DNA from: CBDCBA01 sp965214125
GTDB taxonomy: Bacteria > Planctomycetota > Phycisphaerae > Tepidisphaerales > Tepidisphaeraceae
DNA: 64,000 bases
NCBI GenBank assembly: GCA_965214125.1
Contig: CBDCBA010000006.1
Span: forward strand, 1 to 64,000
Reading direction: 5' to 3'
Part shown: positions 1 through 7,667 of the stretch, piece after piece
Numbering within the stretch: the first letter of the stretch is position 1
Layout: each line of letters starts with the position of its first letter
Program-made: the position numbers and the translations under genes
The notes under the pieces: model-generated
Seen by the model: only the letters and a program-made list of their open reading frames with translations
Told to the model about the DNA's origin: nothing
Database searches by the model: none

Positions 1-455
1 TGCTCGCCGACAAAGCCCTTGATGTCGGCGGACGAGTTCATGTACGTGACCGGGATGACGGGCGGGTTCTCCCCGAGAACGTCGCAAATCTGCTCCCACG
101 CCTCCTCGGTCTGATCGAGGTCCGCCATGTCCGCCATGCTGCAACCGGCACCCATGTCCGGCAGGATGACGCTCACCGACTCCGGCGTGAGCATGTCCGC
201 CGTCTCTGCCATGAAGTGGACGCCGCAGAAGACGACGTACTTCACGCCCTTCAAGTCGGCCGCGAAGCGCGACAGCTCGAACGAATCCCCCTGCTTATCG
301 GCGAAGTCGATGACATCGTCCTGCTGGTAGTGGTGCCCGAGGATCGTCAACTCGTCGCCAAGGGCCTCCTTCGCCTGCTCGATGCGGAAGCGCAGCTCGG
401 GATCGGTCAACTCGCGGTAGATCGCCGGGAGCGGTTGTTGCCAGTGCATTGCCAT
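1..455 (-). CDS. nadA: Quinolinate synthase NadA (N-terminal part, cut by window edge)
   Basis: Makes quinolinate from iminoaspartate and dihydroxyacetone phosphate in de novo NAD synthesis, a cytosolic 4Fe-4S enzyme. About 151 N-terminal residues are present and read open to base 1. The family motif GHHYQ lies near residue 40. CGVHFMAET follows, and its Cys77 corresponds to the first cluster ligand; MGAGCSMAD is near residue 105. ATG at 455 is used; a second in-frame ATG lies two codons later (449). The later cluster cysteines would be outside the window. nadD, a later step of the same pathway, is also in this window (48.0-48.6 kb) but not linked in an operon. Confidence 0.95.
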   Translation of the reverse strand, partial: MAMHWQQPLPAIYRELTDPELRFRIEQAKEALGDELTILGHHYQQDDVIDFADKQGDSFELSRFAADLKGVKYVVFCGVHFMAETADMLTPESVSVILPDMGAGCSMADMADLDQTEEAWEQICDVLGENPPVIPVTYMNSSADIKGFVGE

Positions 456-503
456 ATCCCATTCTACGAGAACGGGCCCCGCCGGGTGCGGCGACAACCG
501 TCT

Positions 504-1574
504 TCACGCCGCCAACCGTAGCGGTTGCCGCTCAATCGCCGGTAACGCCCGCGCCACCTCGTACAGCCCCTCCGACCGCACGAGCGACGGCTCGGCGGAC
601 ACCACCTCCTGCCAACGATCGCGTAGCTCTCGGCAGTAGGTGATCGCCGCCTTTTCATACCTCTGCATCGGCCGCTTCTTCGGCGAGGCAACCTCGATTG
701 CCGTCGTGGCGGGAACTATGGATGTCGGCGCTTCCACCGTCGGAACAACGTCAGTCACCAGCGGCACGCGCTTGCGTTTGCCGCCGATGACGACGCTCTT
801 CCACCGCGCCGCCTGCGCCTCGGTCGCCGCCTGCTTAGCACGCCTCGCCTCGGCCCGTTTACGCTTTTTCTCCTCCTTCGACGCCTCCAACGCCAACCGC
901 TCCTCTTCGATCAACGCCGCCGGCTTCCGCGCGTTCTCCGGCAACGTCGGCGGCCGGGCCTCGCTCCAGTGCTCGCGCGTCCCCATCGGAAACACCAACC
1001 GATCCTCCCGAATCGCCCCGTTCCGCGTCTGAAACGGATACCACAACGGCGTTACCTCATCCTCCACACAAACCCGCCGCTGCCAAAACACCTGCGTCCT
1101 CTTCCTCTGATCCAACCCCCTCCTCTCCGTGCCCTCCGTGCCTCCGTGGTGAGCCTTTCCTCCACTACGAAACGCGACCGGCACGAACCCGAGCGACTCC
1201 CAGAACTTGTTTGCCGCCAGATCCTGTCGGCACCAACAACAGTAGAGCCGCACCCCGTACGCCGCCCGCGCGATCGCCTCCTGCACGAGCCGCGCCCTCA
1301 CGTTCCGCCGCCGAAACTCCGGTATGCACGACACTTGATACACGATGCCCAGCTCGTCCCGTCCACTATAACGGTCGCGAGCCAGTAGATGCCCGATCGG
1401 CCGCCCATTACACTCCGCGACGATCGCAAGATGATCCCGAACGTACCCCTCGAACTGCTTCGTCGGAAAGAACCCGAGCGCCCCCTTCGCCGCCTTCTGC
1501 TGTGCATCGAAGAACGGCACGTCCGCAAGCGTCGCGTCGCGAATCGTGACCGTTGAAGGTGGCGAGGGAAGCAT
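504..1574 (-). CDS. GNAT-family N-acetyltransferase with in-frame repeat insertion
   Basis: 356 residues. Residues 8-135 look like a GNAT acetyltransferase fold, with the acetyl-CoA loop region around RRRNVRARLVQEAI (88-101) and the closing NKFWESLGFVPV strand (122-133). Residues 141-152 encode HHGGTEGTE, the translation of a dispersed repeat normally found between genes. Downstream, FWQRRV resumes what looks like the ordinary family sequence, followed by a Lys/Arg/Glu-rich helix (about 225-260) and a C-terminal segment of unknown role. The substrate cannot be predicted. The start codon is preceded at once by a pyrimidine-rich repeat (1582-1613) rather than by a Shine-Dalgarno site. Confidence 0.75.
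   Translation of the reverse strand: MLPSPPSTVTIRDATLADVPFFDAQQKAAKGALGFFPTKQFEGYVRDHLAIVAECNGRPIGHLLARDRYSGRDELGIVYQVSCIPEFRRRNVRARLVQEAIARAAYGVRLYCCWCRQDLAANKFWESLGFVPVAFRSGGKAHHGGTEGTERRGLDQRKRTQVFWQRRVCVEDEVTPLWYPFQTRNGAIREDRLVFPMGTREHWSEARPPTLPENARKPAALIEEERLALEASKEEKKRKRAEARRAKQAATEAQAARWKSVVIGGKRKRVPLVTDVVPTVEAPTSIVPATTAIEVASPKKRPMQRYEKAAITYCRELRDRWQEVVSAEPSLVRSEGLYEVARALPAIERQPLRLAA
1119..1155 (-). repeat. HHGGTEGTE-type dispersed repeat inside a gene
   Basis: Read on the minus strand this is CACCACGGAGGCACGGAGG followed by GCACGGAG. I recognise it as a short repeat common in spacers of planctomycetes and other bacteria. Here it lies inside the acetyltransferase gene and keeps the frame. 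Confidence 0.7.
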
Positions 1575-1581
1575 GGGAGAG

Positions 1582-1613
1582 AAAGGATGAAGGCAAAAGG
1601 ATGAAGGATGAAC
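1582..1613. repeat. GGATGAAGG repeat (family 7), single arm
   Basis: Consists of AAAGGATGAAGG, CAAAAGGATGAAGG and ATGAAC in series. On the minus strand it reads as a pyrimidine-rich TTCATCC/TTTCC leader ending about 7 bases before the start codon of the acetyltransferase gene. The same leader precedes the genes starting at 9949, 10108 and 11324. Confidence 0.75.
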
Positions 1614-1647
1614 TTGACACAGAGGACTCAGACTCCGGCATTAGTAT

Positions 1648-1718
1648 TGGTGCCACTACACAACGTGTAGTGGAGCGAGGTCTAAGCCGTCTCCACTACA
1701 CTGCGTGTAGTGGCACCA
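1648..1718. repeat. Long inverted-repeat element, family 5
   Basis: Two 28-base arms (1648-1675 and 1691-1718) are inverted copies apart from the arm centre. Each arm is itself a small palindrome built on CCACTACAC/GTGTAGTGG, so the whole can fold as one long hairpin or as two side-by-side hairpins. There is no T-tract, so it is not a classical terminator. Confidence 0.8.
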
Positions 1719-1780
1719 GTGAAGTCGAGGTTCTGACTCGACTCCTCAACTTCTAACTCCTCAACTCCCTCCGCCACGCC

Positions 1781-2500
1781 TCACGCCGCGATCTTCATAT
1801 CCGCCGACTGCACGCCTCCCGCCGCCATCAGGCCGTTGCCGGCCAGGCGGATGCTGGTCGGCAGGCTGAAGGGGCCGCGGATGTTGCGACTGTTGACCCA
1901 GGCGCAGGCGATCCAGACCGTCGCCTCGCCCGATTGGTCCGGGAAAAACTGGTCGATCGTCGTCCGCCCGCTCAGCGTCAACCGAGGCCACGCGGCGACA
2001 TCGCCCGTCGGCTGCGAACCGATCATCATGCGCAGCTCGATCTGCCGCATCCCCGCCGGCTTGCCGCGCCGGTCGGGCGAAAGCGGGTCGCGCACCTCGA
2101 CGCGCAGCGACGTCTCGCTCGTGACGAACGCCGACACCGCCGGCGCAGCCGTCGGCAGCGGCGCCGGCGTCGGCCGCACATCCCGCGGGCGGATGCCAAC
2201 GTCCTTCTTCAGCTCGTTGCTCACCCGCGGATCGGCCTTGATCGCGGCGACGATCGGCGAAACGACCTCGAACAGCGCCTTGCGGGCATCGTTCTTCGCC
2301 TGCACGCTCGGCTGCGTGCGCGTCGTCAGGTCGACGGCAACATCATACTTCTGTCGATAATCGGCGACGGCCGCCTGTACGTCGGTCACGGTCTTCTCGA
2401 CAACGTGGTACGCCGCGAAGTTCGCTGCAAGGCCGCTGGCGAACATCTGTCCCCAGTCGTACCAAGCCTTGTCGGCCCTGGGCGGGTAGTAATCGGTCAT
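1781..2500 (-). CDS. Hypothetical protein (239 aa)
   Basis: Function not recognised. The ATG at 2500 is chosen because AGAAGGA lies about 8 bases upstream; longer in-frame starts lack such a site. The protein has no signal peptide or membrane segment. It starts MTDYYPPRAD, has a helical N-terminal half (about 20-100), a Pro/Ala linker (about 118-135), and a C-terminal half with short beta-like stretches ending in a region with WVNSRNIRGPFS, which resembles fibronectin-like or DUF-type domains seen in planctomycete proteins. The neighbouring genes give no functional hint. Confidence 0.7.
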   Translation of the reverse strand: MTDYYPPRADKAWYDWGQMFASGLAANFAAYHVVEKTVTDVQAAVADYRQKYDVAVDLTTRTQPSVQAKNDARKALFEVVSPIVAAIKADPRVSNELKKDVGIRPRDVRPTPAPLPTAAPAVSAFVTSETSLRVEVRDPLSPDRRGKPAGMRQIELRMMIGSQPTGDVAAWPRLTLSGRTTIDQFFPDQSGEATVWIACAWVNSRNIRGPFSLPTSIRLAGNGLMAAGGVQSADMKIAA

Positions 2501-2806
2501 GGTTGGTTCCTTCTCGCCCCCGGCGCAACGCGACGATCGGGCGTGTAACTGGTGTGACGGCGCGAACTCGCCCGGTGCAGCCGACGCTCGGCCACGCACG
2601 CCGGACGGGGGGGCGCGTCGTTGACTGAATCGGCGCAGAGCAGCACCCGGTCAAACCGTGCAAGCTGCGGAACTGCGAGAAACTTTCAGCCGCTGTCGCT
2701 CGCTCCCATAACACCCCCACCACGCGGCTGGCCCGGCCATCTGCCCGAGGCACCCCCCGCTTCCCCCCGCGTTACCGGCCGATTGCCGACGGCGCGATCC
2801 ACGTCC

Positions 2807-3058
2807 GATCTGCAATTGGGAACGTCTTCCGCGTCGCGCGTTTGACAGCACGAACCGCTGGCATCGTTTTACGCATCACGCGGATGACAGCACGAGCCGC
2901 CGGCGTCGTTCTATGCATCGCCCCTACCACGACACGAACCACCGATATCACCTCACGCATCACGCGGATCATGACACGAACCGCTCGCCTCGTCTTACGC
3001 CTCGCGCAGATCACGGCACGAGCGCCCGACGCCGTCTTACGTGCGACACAGAAGACCA
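2807..3058. repeat. 42-bp tandem repeat, about 5-6 diverged units
   Basis: The marker CACGAACC or CACGAGC recurs at 2849, 2891, 2933, 2975 and 3017, exactly 42 bases apart, with a partial unit upstream. Units differ by many substitutions but no indels. Translated on the minus strand, each unit gives a 14-residue basic motif of the form RKTxPAxRAVIRVM; the plus strand is also open. Confidence 0.8.
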
Positions 3059-3063
3059 TGCCC

Positions 3064-3131
3064 GGTGCCACTGCATCCTTGCAGTGGCGAAGGTCGGCTC
3101 GCGTCCGCCACTACAAGGATGGAGTGGTACC
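3064..3131. repeat. Long inverted-repeat element, family 5
   Basis: The arms 3064-3089 and 3106-3131 are 26-base inverted copies with three mismatches. Each arm contains a palindrome (CCACTGCA/TGCAGTGG). It shares the GGTGCCACT ends with the element at 1648-1718. Confidence 0.75.
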
Positions 3132-3284
3132 AAACCTTTACTTCCCCGCTTCAGGCGAGCGCGGAATCCTCTTGCCGCCACATCGACGCATGGGATATTA
3201 TCCAGGCGTCCCGGCGGGCCGAGGCGAATCGGCTGCCGTAACTGGCTGGGTCATCATCCATTCTGGTTGGTGAGGCCACACATC

Positions 3285-4616
3285 ATGCTCGCACTTTCGC
3301 GCCGTGCCGTTCGCGCACTTCGGGCCGCCGCTCTGTTTCCGGCGACCCGCGTATCCGCTGGATGCTCTGAAATTGGGCGTCCTTCCCCGGCTCGCATCGA
3401 GGCGTTGGAGGGCCGCCGCCTGCTGTCGGTCACGGTGCTCCACGAGAGCCCGGACGAGCTGTACAAGCAGTCGGTCAGCTTTGACGCCACCACCTCGCTG
3501 CAGCACACGGAGGTCACGCTTTCCTGGAAGGGCGGCGGTCGGGTGGATGTTCCCGACTGGAGCGGCCCGCAGGAGAAGCCGCCGGCGCAGGGTTACAGCG
3601 TGACCGCCGACGATACCGACGTCCATCGCTTTATGATCGAGGACTGGGTGCCGTTTTGGTACGGCGGCTGGATCATGGGCGACGTGGACGCCTATCAGCA
3701 CCCCGACCTGAACGTCGGCAACGGCGTCTACTCGATCACGCTCCCGCACGACAGCGACACGTTCGCCGCGAACTTTGACGTCTCGAACCTGACGGGGGTC
3801 AACGAGGGTTACCAGATCGACTGGATCAAGGTGTCGATCGACGCGGCACCTGCGAACATCATCGCGTCGACTGACGTCTACGCCAAAGAGAACAACGGTG
3901 GCAACGATCAGGACGGGGCTTCCTTCACCATCACCCGGACCGGCGGGAACATCAACGAATCGCTCGAAGTTACTCTCAGCGAGGAAGGCGGCACCGCCAC
4001 GGAGAATGTCGATTACTCGCCCCTGCCGCCAACGGTGACGTTTCAGCCGGGGCAAACTCATAAGACGCTGACCTTTCAACCTATTCAAGACGAGAAGACT
4101 GAAGGGTGGGACGAAGGCGGCGAATCGGTCAAGCGTTCAATCGTCGATGGCGGCAACTACATCGTCGGCGAGAACGACTCGGCGACTGCATGGATACTCG
4201 ACGACACCTTCACCTACACCGCCCAGGAGTTGGCGAGCGACGCGACAGTTGCCGCCGCGATCAACCAAGCGTGGGCGAGTTCGAACCCGAATGGACCAAC
4301 AGCAGACAAGGTCGAGCAGGGCTTCTGGATCTACCACAACTACCAGACGAGCCAGCTCGAAGTCGACTGGGCCGTCCGCGATCCGGCCACTCCGCCTGAT
4401 GAGCTAATCCTTCCGCCGATCGACACGAGGAACGGCGTGCGAGTTCTCGTCGGCTGGTTCCATACTCATCCATTCACTTTGGCGGAGGGCAAGGATCCTG
4501 GGCCGAGTCAGGCAGATGAAGGGATCAGCACACGCTTCGGGGTTCCCGGAATTCTCAAGAATCACGGCGGCCTCGAGTATTTTGGGCCGGACGAAAGTCC
4601 AAATGTTATCGGTTAG
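3285..4616 (+). CDS. Secreted Calx-beta protein with C-terminal JAMM/JAB-like domain
   Basis: 443 residues. The basic N-terminus leads to LEGRRLLS (41-48), the planctomycete LEPR-xLL-type motif of exported proteins. Residues about 195-307 form a Calx-beta domain (ENNGGNDQDGASFTITRTG, then NVDYSP and TVTFQPGQT). The C-terminus carries the JAMM metalloprotease signature: His393-x-His395, Ser408 and Asp411 (HTHP, then GPSQAD), with Glu344 in VEQGFWIY as candidate catalytic Glu. The closing FGVPGI and YFGPDE resemble JAB domains of polymorphic toxins. The ATG at 3285 is chosen because it places the sorting motif about 40 residues in. The small gene at 4656 may encode a cognate immunity protein. 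Toxin function is an inference. Confidence 0.75.
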   Translation: MLALSRRAVRALRAAALFPATRVSAGCSEIGRPSPARIEALEGRRLLSVTVLHESPDELYKQSVSFDATTSLQHTEVTLSWKGGGRVDVPDWSGPQEKPPAQGYSVTADDTDVHRFMIEDWVPFWYGGWIMGDVDAYQHPDLNVGNGVYSITLPHDSDTFAANFDVSNLTGVNEGYQIDWIKVSIDAAPANIIASTDVYAKENNGGNDQDGASFTITRTGGNINESLEVTLSEEGGTATENVDYSPLPPTVTFQPGQTHKTLTFQPIQDEKTEGWDEGGESVKRSIVDGGNYIVGENDSATAWILDDTFTYTAQELASDATVAAAINQAWASSNPNGPTADKVEQGFWIYHNYQTSQLEVDWAVRDPATPPDELILPPIDTRNGVRVLVGWFHTHPFTLAEGKDPGPSQADEGISTRFGVPGILKNHGGLEYFGPDESPNVIG

Positions 4617-4655
4617 CGACAATTGGCACGAACCTACGATTTCTGCAGGTAGTCT

Positions 4656-5021
4656 ATGTTTTCGACCCCAACACGCACCCATATCCGGCTCATCAGTTTC
4701 GGACTCGTCACCTCTGTACTAGGAGCGACCTTGGCCTTGTCAAGCCCGACAACGGACGCCACCACAAGACCGGTTGACGCCAAGCCCCACGCGTTCGACG
4801 ATATCGTGGCGGCGGCGCATGAGCAACTAATCGAAGAATACCCCTATCCCGAACACGTACACACTCATCCAACAAAATTCACGCGACCCCCGCAGGTCAC
4901 CCGCTACGATGACTACTGGGAAGTGACCTGGACCCTGCCGCCAAGAACGGCCGGTGGCTCCCCAGTCGTCAAGCTGGAACGGGACAACCTGAAGTTCATT
5001 TCCGTGGAGTTTTACCAGTAA
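4656..5021 (+). CDS. Small exported protein, possible NTF2-like immunity protein
   Basis: 121 residues. An N-terminal hydrophobic segment (about 10-29, ISFGLVTSVLGATLALSS) looks like a signal peptide. The mature part has a helix (DIVAAAHEQLIEEY) and a C-terminal pattern of the form WEVTWTLPP, GGSPVV, LKFISVEF, which resembles NTF2-fold immunity domains. It lies 39 bases after the Calx-beta/JAMM gene on the same strand, as expected for an effector/immunity pair. The resemblance is short and the assignment tentative; it could be an unrelated periplasmic protein. Confidence 0.55.
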   Translation: MFSTPTRTHIRLISFGLVTSVLGATLALSSPTTDATTRPVDAKPHAFDDIVAAAHEQLIEEYPYPEHVHTHPTKFTRPPQVTRYDDYWEVTWTLPPRTAGGSPVVKLERDNLKFISVEFYQ

Positions 5022-5094
5022 GGGTGAAGGGTCAGGAATCGCCACGGGGGGGGCGAGTGAGGCGAGCCGGAGTGGGCGGAGGATCGAGCGGGAA

Positions 5095-5321
5095 TTAGGG
5101 AGCTATCGCCGCCTCGGCGCGGCCGCGGGGTTGGTTCCAGGCGGCGTAGGCGTCGGTCGACAGGCCGTCGAGGAACTGTTGGCGCAGGCGGTGCATCTCG
5201 GCCTTGACCTGTTCGCCAAAGTTGTCGAGGACGCGGAGTTGGCGGGCGACGCGGGGATTACGGCCGACCTGCTCACGCTGGTCGTCCATGAAAGTCCAAT
5301 ACATGAAGTTGAACGGGCAGG
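5095..5321 (-). pseudogene. 3' fragment of a photolyase gene (copy 1)
   Basis: The minus strand encodes about 70 residues matching the C-terminus of the intact photolyase at 8345-9949: MYWTFMDDQR, PRVARQL, VLDNFGEQVK, EMHRLRQ, FLDGL, DAYAAWN. Base-level similarity runs on to about 5321 (AACGGGCAGG) and then stops. No upstream catalytic part is present, so this is a truncated duplicate. It shares REQVGR, RVLDNFG and TDAYAA with copy 2 (6328-6510) rather than with the intact gene. Confidence 0.85.
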
Positions 5322-5390
5322 GAAGTGAAAAGGAAGTGAAAAGGGGTCGGGAGCCTTACGTGTTCAGTCTTCGGCGTGCCATCTACGTCC

Positions 5391-5603
5391 TCACGCCGCG
5401 ACTTCGACAATAGCGGCCGACGTGCCGGGGTGGGGGATCGGCTCGCCCTCGGCGCGGAGGCCGTCGAGGTGGAAGGCGACGGCCTCGCGCATGTTCTGTT
5501 CGCACGCCTCGCGGGTCGGACCGGTGGCGACGCAGCCGGGGAGGTCGGGGGAGTAGGCGCTGAAGCCGGTGGAAGTCGGCTCGATGAGGATGAGGTACTT
5601 CAT
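5391..5603 (-). CDS. hicB: HicB-family antitoxin
   Basis: 70 residues of the HicB partial RNase H fold: MKYLILIEPTSTGFSAYSPDLPGC, then a helix (REACEQNMREAVAFHLDGL) and the terminal GEPIPHP typical of short HicBs that lack a DNA-binding domain. It normally neutralises the HicA mRNA endonuclease by binding it. Its ATG overlaps the stop of the adjacent hicA by ATGA (5600-5603), the usual coupled order hicA-hicB. The reading frame is intact although the partner toxin is frameshifted. Confidence 0.88.
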   Translation of the reverse strand: MKYLILIEPTSTGFSAYSPDLPGCVATGPTREACEQNMREAVAFHLDGLRAEGEPIPHPGTSAAIVEVAA

Positions 5604-5793
5604 TTCAGGCCCGCCTGCTTGAGGATGCTGTTCAACGTGCCGGGGGCAAGGTCGTCGCTCGGCTTGCCGGCGACGGTGACGAGGCCGGGCTTGGTGGGGT
5701 GGTGGGGTGCTTGAACTGACGGTGACTGCCGCGGGTTCGGGCGAGGCTCCAGCCGTCGCGCTCGATCAGGCGGATCACGTCACGGACCTTCAC
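5600..5793 (-). pseudogene. hicA: HicA-family toxin, frameshifted by an 8-bp tandem duplication
   Basis: Starts at GTG 5793 with VKVRDVIRLIERDGW, SLARTRGSHRQFKHP, the HicA double-stranded-RNA-binding-like fold with the catalytic His in GSHRQF. After KHPT the frame breaks. The plus strand has GGTGGGGT twice in direct succession (5693-5700 and 5701-5708). Removing one copy restores TKPGLVTVAGKPSDDL, APGTLNSILKQAGLK and the ATGA overlap with hicB. So the toxin is inactivated by a slippage-type duplication that could revert. Confidence 0.88.
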
Positions 5794-5815
5794 CCGTGCA
5801 GTTTAGCAGAGGTCA

Positions 5816-5849
5816 GGAGCGAAAGGGGTCACCGGAGCGAAAGGGGTCA
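5816..5849. repeat. GGAGCGAAAGGGGTCA direct repeat
   Basis: The 16-base unit occurs at 5816-5831 and 5834-5849. A related AAAAGGGGTCGGGAGCCTT lies at about 5338-5357 next to photolyase fragment 1. Sequences like AAAGGGGTCAGG often flank REP-associated or IS200-type elements; I see no transposase here, so that link is only a suggestion. Confidence 0.45.
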
Positions 5850-5858
5850 GGAACAGAT

Positions 5859-6065
5859 TCAGGCGAACATCAGCCGTCCGCGTGGCTCAGGGATGGGGCG
5901 GCCGAGCGATCTCGCCGTGTCGATCCACTCGCGGGCGACCTGCTCGACCATCGCCAGCGCGGCCGCCTTCGTCTCGCCGTCGGCCATGCAGCCGGGGAGT
6001 TCGGGTACCTCAGCGATAAACGCTCCGTCGGCGTCGCTCCAGTAGATGACCACTTCGTACTTTAT
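5859..6065 (-). pseudogene. hicB: HicB-like antitoxin with its ATG changed to ATA
   Basis: Encodes (ATA)KYEVVIYWSDADGAFIAE, VPELPGCMADGET, EWIDTARSLGRPIPEPRGRL and MFA, a typical HicB-type antitoxin of the DUF1902-like kind. The codon in the start position is ATA (6063-6065). The expected ATGA overlap with hicA reads ATAA, so one G-to-A change explains both the lost start and the TAA end of hicA. A GTG at 6053 could give a version shortened by four residues, so residual expression is possible. Confidence 0.75.
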
Positions 6066-6316
6066 GGGAGAGTTAGGCTGTAGGTCGTGATGCTACCACG
6101 GATCTGCCTCACCTGATACGGCTTGGCGGTGCCGTCACTGCGCAGCTGGATGTTGATGATCTCGACCACGCGTTCGCGGGTGAAGATGTGGTGGCTGCCG
6201 GTGGTTCACTCGTCAAAGCCGAGCGCGGTGAGCAGGTTGCCCAGGGAATCGAAGCAACTCGATTTGTCGGGCGTGCCGCTGAGGACGTCGATGAGAAGCT
6301 TATCGCGACGGGACAT
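6062..6316 (-). pseudogene. hicA: HicA-like toxin interrupted by a nonsense codon
   Basis: Starts at ATG 6316 with MSRRDKLLIDVLSGTPDK and LGNLLTALGFDE, then TGA (6206-6208), then continues in the same frame as TTGSHHIFTRERVVEIINIQ and AKPYQVRQIRG. The conserved GSHHIF stretch holds the HicA active-site His. The stop falls where relatives usually have Arg, consistent with CGA to TGA. Only 36 residues would be made. The downstream antitoxin also lost its start codon. Confidence 0.82.
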
Positions 6317-6327
6317 GCCGCGAGAGC

Positions 6328-6510
6328 CTATCGCCCCTCCGCCTCGCCGGGGCCGTGGGGAGTGTGATAGGCGGCGTAGGCGTCGGTGATCAGGTCGTAC
6401 AGGAACTCGCGGCGCAGGCGGTGCATCTCGGTCTTCACGGGGTCGCCGAAGTTGTCGAGGACGCGCAGTTGGCGGGCGACGCGGGAGTCACGGCCGACCT
6501 GCTCGCGCTG
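6328..6510 (-). pseudogene. 3' fragment of a photolyase gene (copy 2)
   Basis: Encodes QREQVGRDSRVARQLRVLDN, FGDPVKTEMHRLRREFL, DAYAAY and a tail GPGEAEGR, matching the last 60 or so residues of the intact photolyase. It is shorter than copy 1. Its similarity starts abruptly about 15 bases after the stop of the fasciclin gene and ends 12 bases before the broken hicA. Confidence 0.82.
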
Positions 6511-6524
6511 GCGACGCCGCTCGA

Positions 6525-7544
6525 TCAGCCACCGCCGCAACCACACCCACCACCGCCGCCGCCGCCGCCAGATCCTCCACCACCGCTGCCGCCATTATTC
6601 CCTCCGCCACCGTTCGCCCCTCCACTGCTGGTGCTGCCGCCACCGCCGGCGCTGGCGCCGCCGTTCGAGCGTGGGGCCTTACCTGCGGCATCGAGGCCGC
6701 TGAAGTACTGCGATGTTCCGCCCGCAGAGGCCGATCTGCCTGACGTTCCGCGAGAGGCGTCCCGCCCGCGTCCGCCTTGCTGCTGCGCCTGCGAGCGAAG
6801 CGACTCAAGATGTTGGCGCCCGGCGTGTCCGGCGGCGTGGTCGGGATTGTTCTCGCATGCCGGTGCGTGGGCGAGCGGGTCGGCTGAACCGTCGCCGGCG
6901 TCTGCCTTCTGAATCAGAGTTTCGATCCGATGGACGACACCGTTTCGCGCGTATCCGTCGAACCCGACAACCGTCACATCGGACACCGTGAGATCACCCG
7001 CGGCTAAATGCTCGTGTGTGCAGTCCGGCCCGTGGCCGGCGTGCGCGTGGTCGGTGTTCTCGTCCCCTTCCCAGCGCAGGATGACGGCGAATCCGGGAAG
7101 TGTCGGCCGCATCAGGATGCCTTCGACGTCGGCGCTGCGAATCTCGCCCCACAGCATGTGACCGCCGATAAGCTCTCGCAGCGCCTCGCGGCCCTCCGGT
7201 GCGAGCAGCGCCGCCATCTCCTCCTCCGCGATTGCATCGAAGGCGGCATCCGCGGGCGCAAAGACGGTGATCAGGTGCTCGCCGTCAAGCACCCGTCGCA
7301 ACCCAGCCTGCTCGGCAAGTTCCAGAAAACGCCGGTGCTCGCCATCGGCGCGCAGCACAGCCCACGCGGAGCCCGGCAACTGCGCCTCGGGCAAGTCCAA
7401 CAACGGCTCGGAATCCGCTGCATCCTCCGACTCAACGGCGTGCGAGGCAGGCACGCACGCGAGCACGGCCGCCAACCCTGCCACGGCCGAGATGAACCGG
7501 CACGTGGCTCCAAACTTAAATCTGTACCCCGAGTGCATGAACAT
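6525..7544 (-). CDS. Fasciclin (FAS1) domain protein with glycine-rich tail
   Basis: 339 residues from the ATG at 7544 (MFMHSGYRF), chosen because a signal peptide follows (SAVAGLAAVLACVPASHA). The FAS1 domain spans about 45-200, with LITVFAPADAAFDAI and the closing ARNGVVHRIETLI, and is interrupted by a His-rich loop (HAHAGHGPDCTHEH). Residues about 205-290 are low complexity. The last 45 are almost all Gly/Ser with a terminal GCGCGGG. FAS1 domains act in cell-surface adhesion. The His and Cys clusters might bind metal. It stands alone among decayed genes. Confidence 0.82.
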   Translation of the reverse strand: MFMHSGYRFKFGATCRFISAVAGLAAVLACVPASHAVESEDAADSEPLLDLPEAQLPGSAWAVLRADGEHRRFLELAEQAGLRRVLDGEHLITVFAPADAAFDAIAEEEMAALLAPEGREALRELIGGHMLWGEIRSADVEGILMRPTLPGFAVILRWEGDENTDHAHAGHGPDCTHEHLAAGDLTVSDVTVVGFDGYARNGVVHRIETLIQKADAGDGSADPLAHAPACENNPDHAAGHAGRQHLESLRSQAQQQGGRGRDASRGTSGRSASAGGTSQYFSGLDAAGKAPRSNGGASAGGGGSTSSGGANGGGGNNGGSGGGGSGGGGGGGGCGCGGG

Positions 7545-7637
7545 ATTTGTAGCAGGACGAGCGAGATGTGCCAAGGATTTCCCGTCGCGAATCGGGCACG
7601 GCGGCTCGGGAGCATCCGGAGTTGTGAGCCGGTCTCC

Positions 7638-7667
7638 TCAAGCGAACATCAGCCGCCCGCGTGGCTC
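7638..7667 (-). pseudogene. Relic of a third hicB 3' end
   Basis: These 30 bases encode EPRGRLMFA and its TGA, matching the end of the hicB-like gene at 5859 almost base for base. Nothing upstream resembles HicB; the broken PIN gene ends inside the relic. It looks like a recombination scar. Confidence 0.65.

Larger units (their letters stand above)
2501..3284. other. Spacer holding a tandem repeat and a palindromic element
   Basis: This 784-base stretch has no gene I can support. It holds the 42-bp tandem repeat at about 2807-3058 and an inverted-repeat element at 3064-3131. Both strands stay open through the tandem repeat because the unit is a multiple of three, so short open frames there are not evidence of coding. 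Confidence 0.7.

Noticed and set aside
2844..3058. CRISPR-like array
   Set aside because: Units are contiguous at 42 bases with diverged sequence throughout; there are no unique spacers between constant repeats and no cas genes.
5816..5849. REP-associated transposon end
   Set aside because: The AAAGGGGTCAGG-like repeat is suggestive, but no transposase and no paired inverted end was found nearby.
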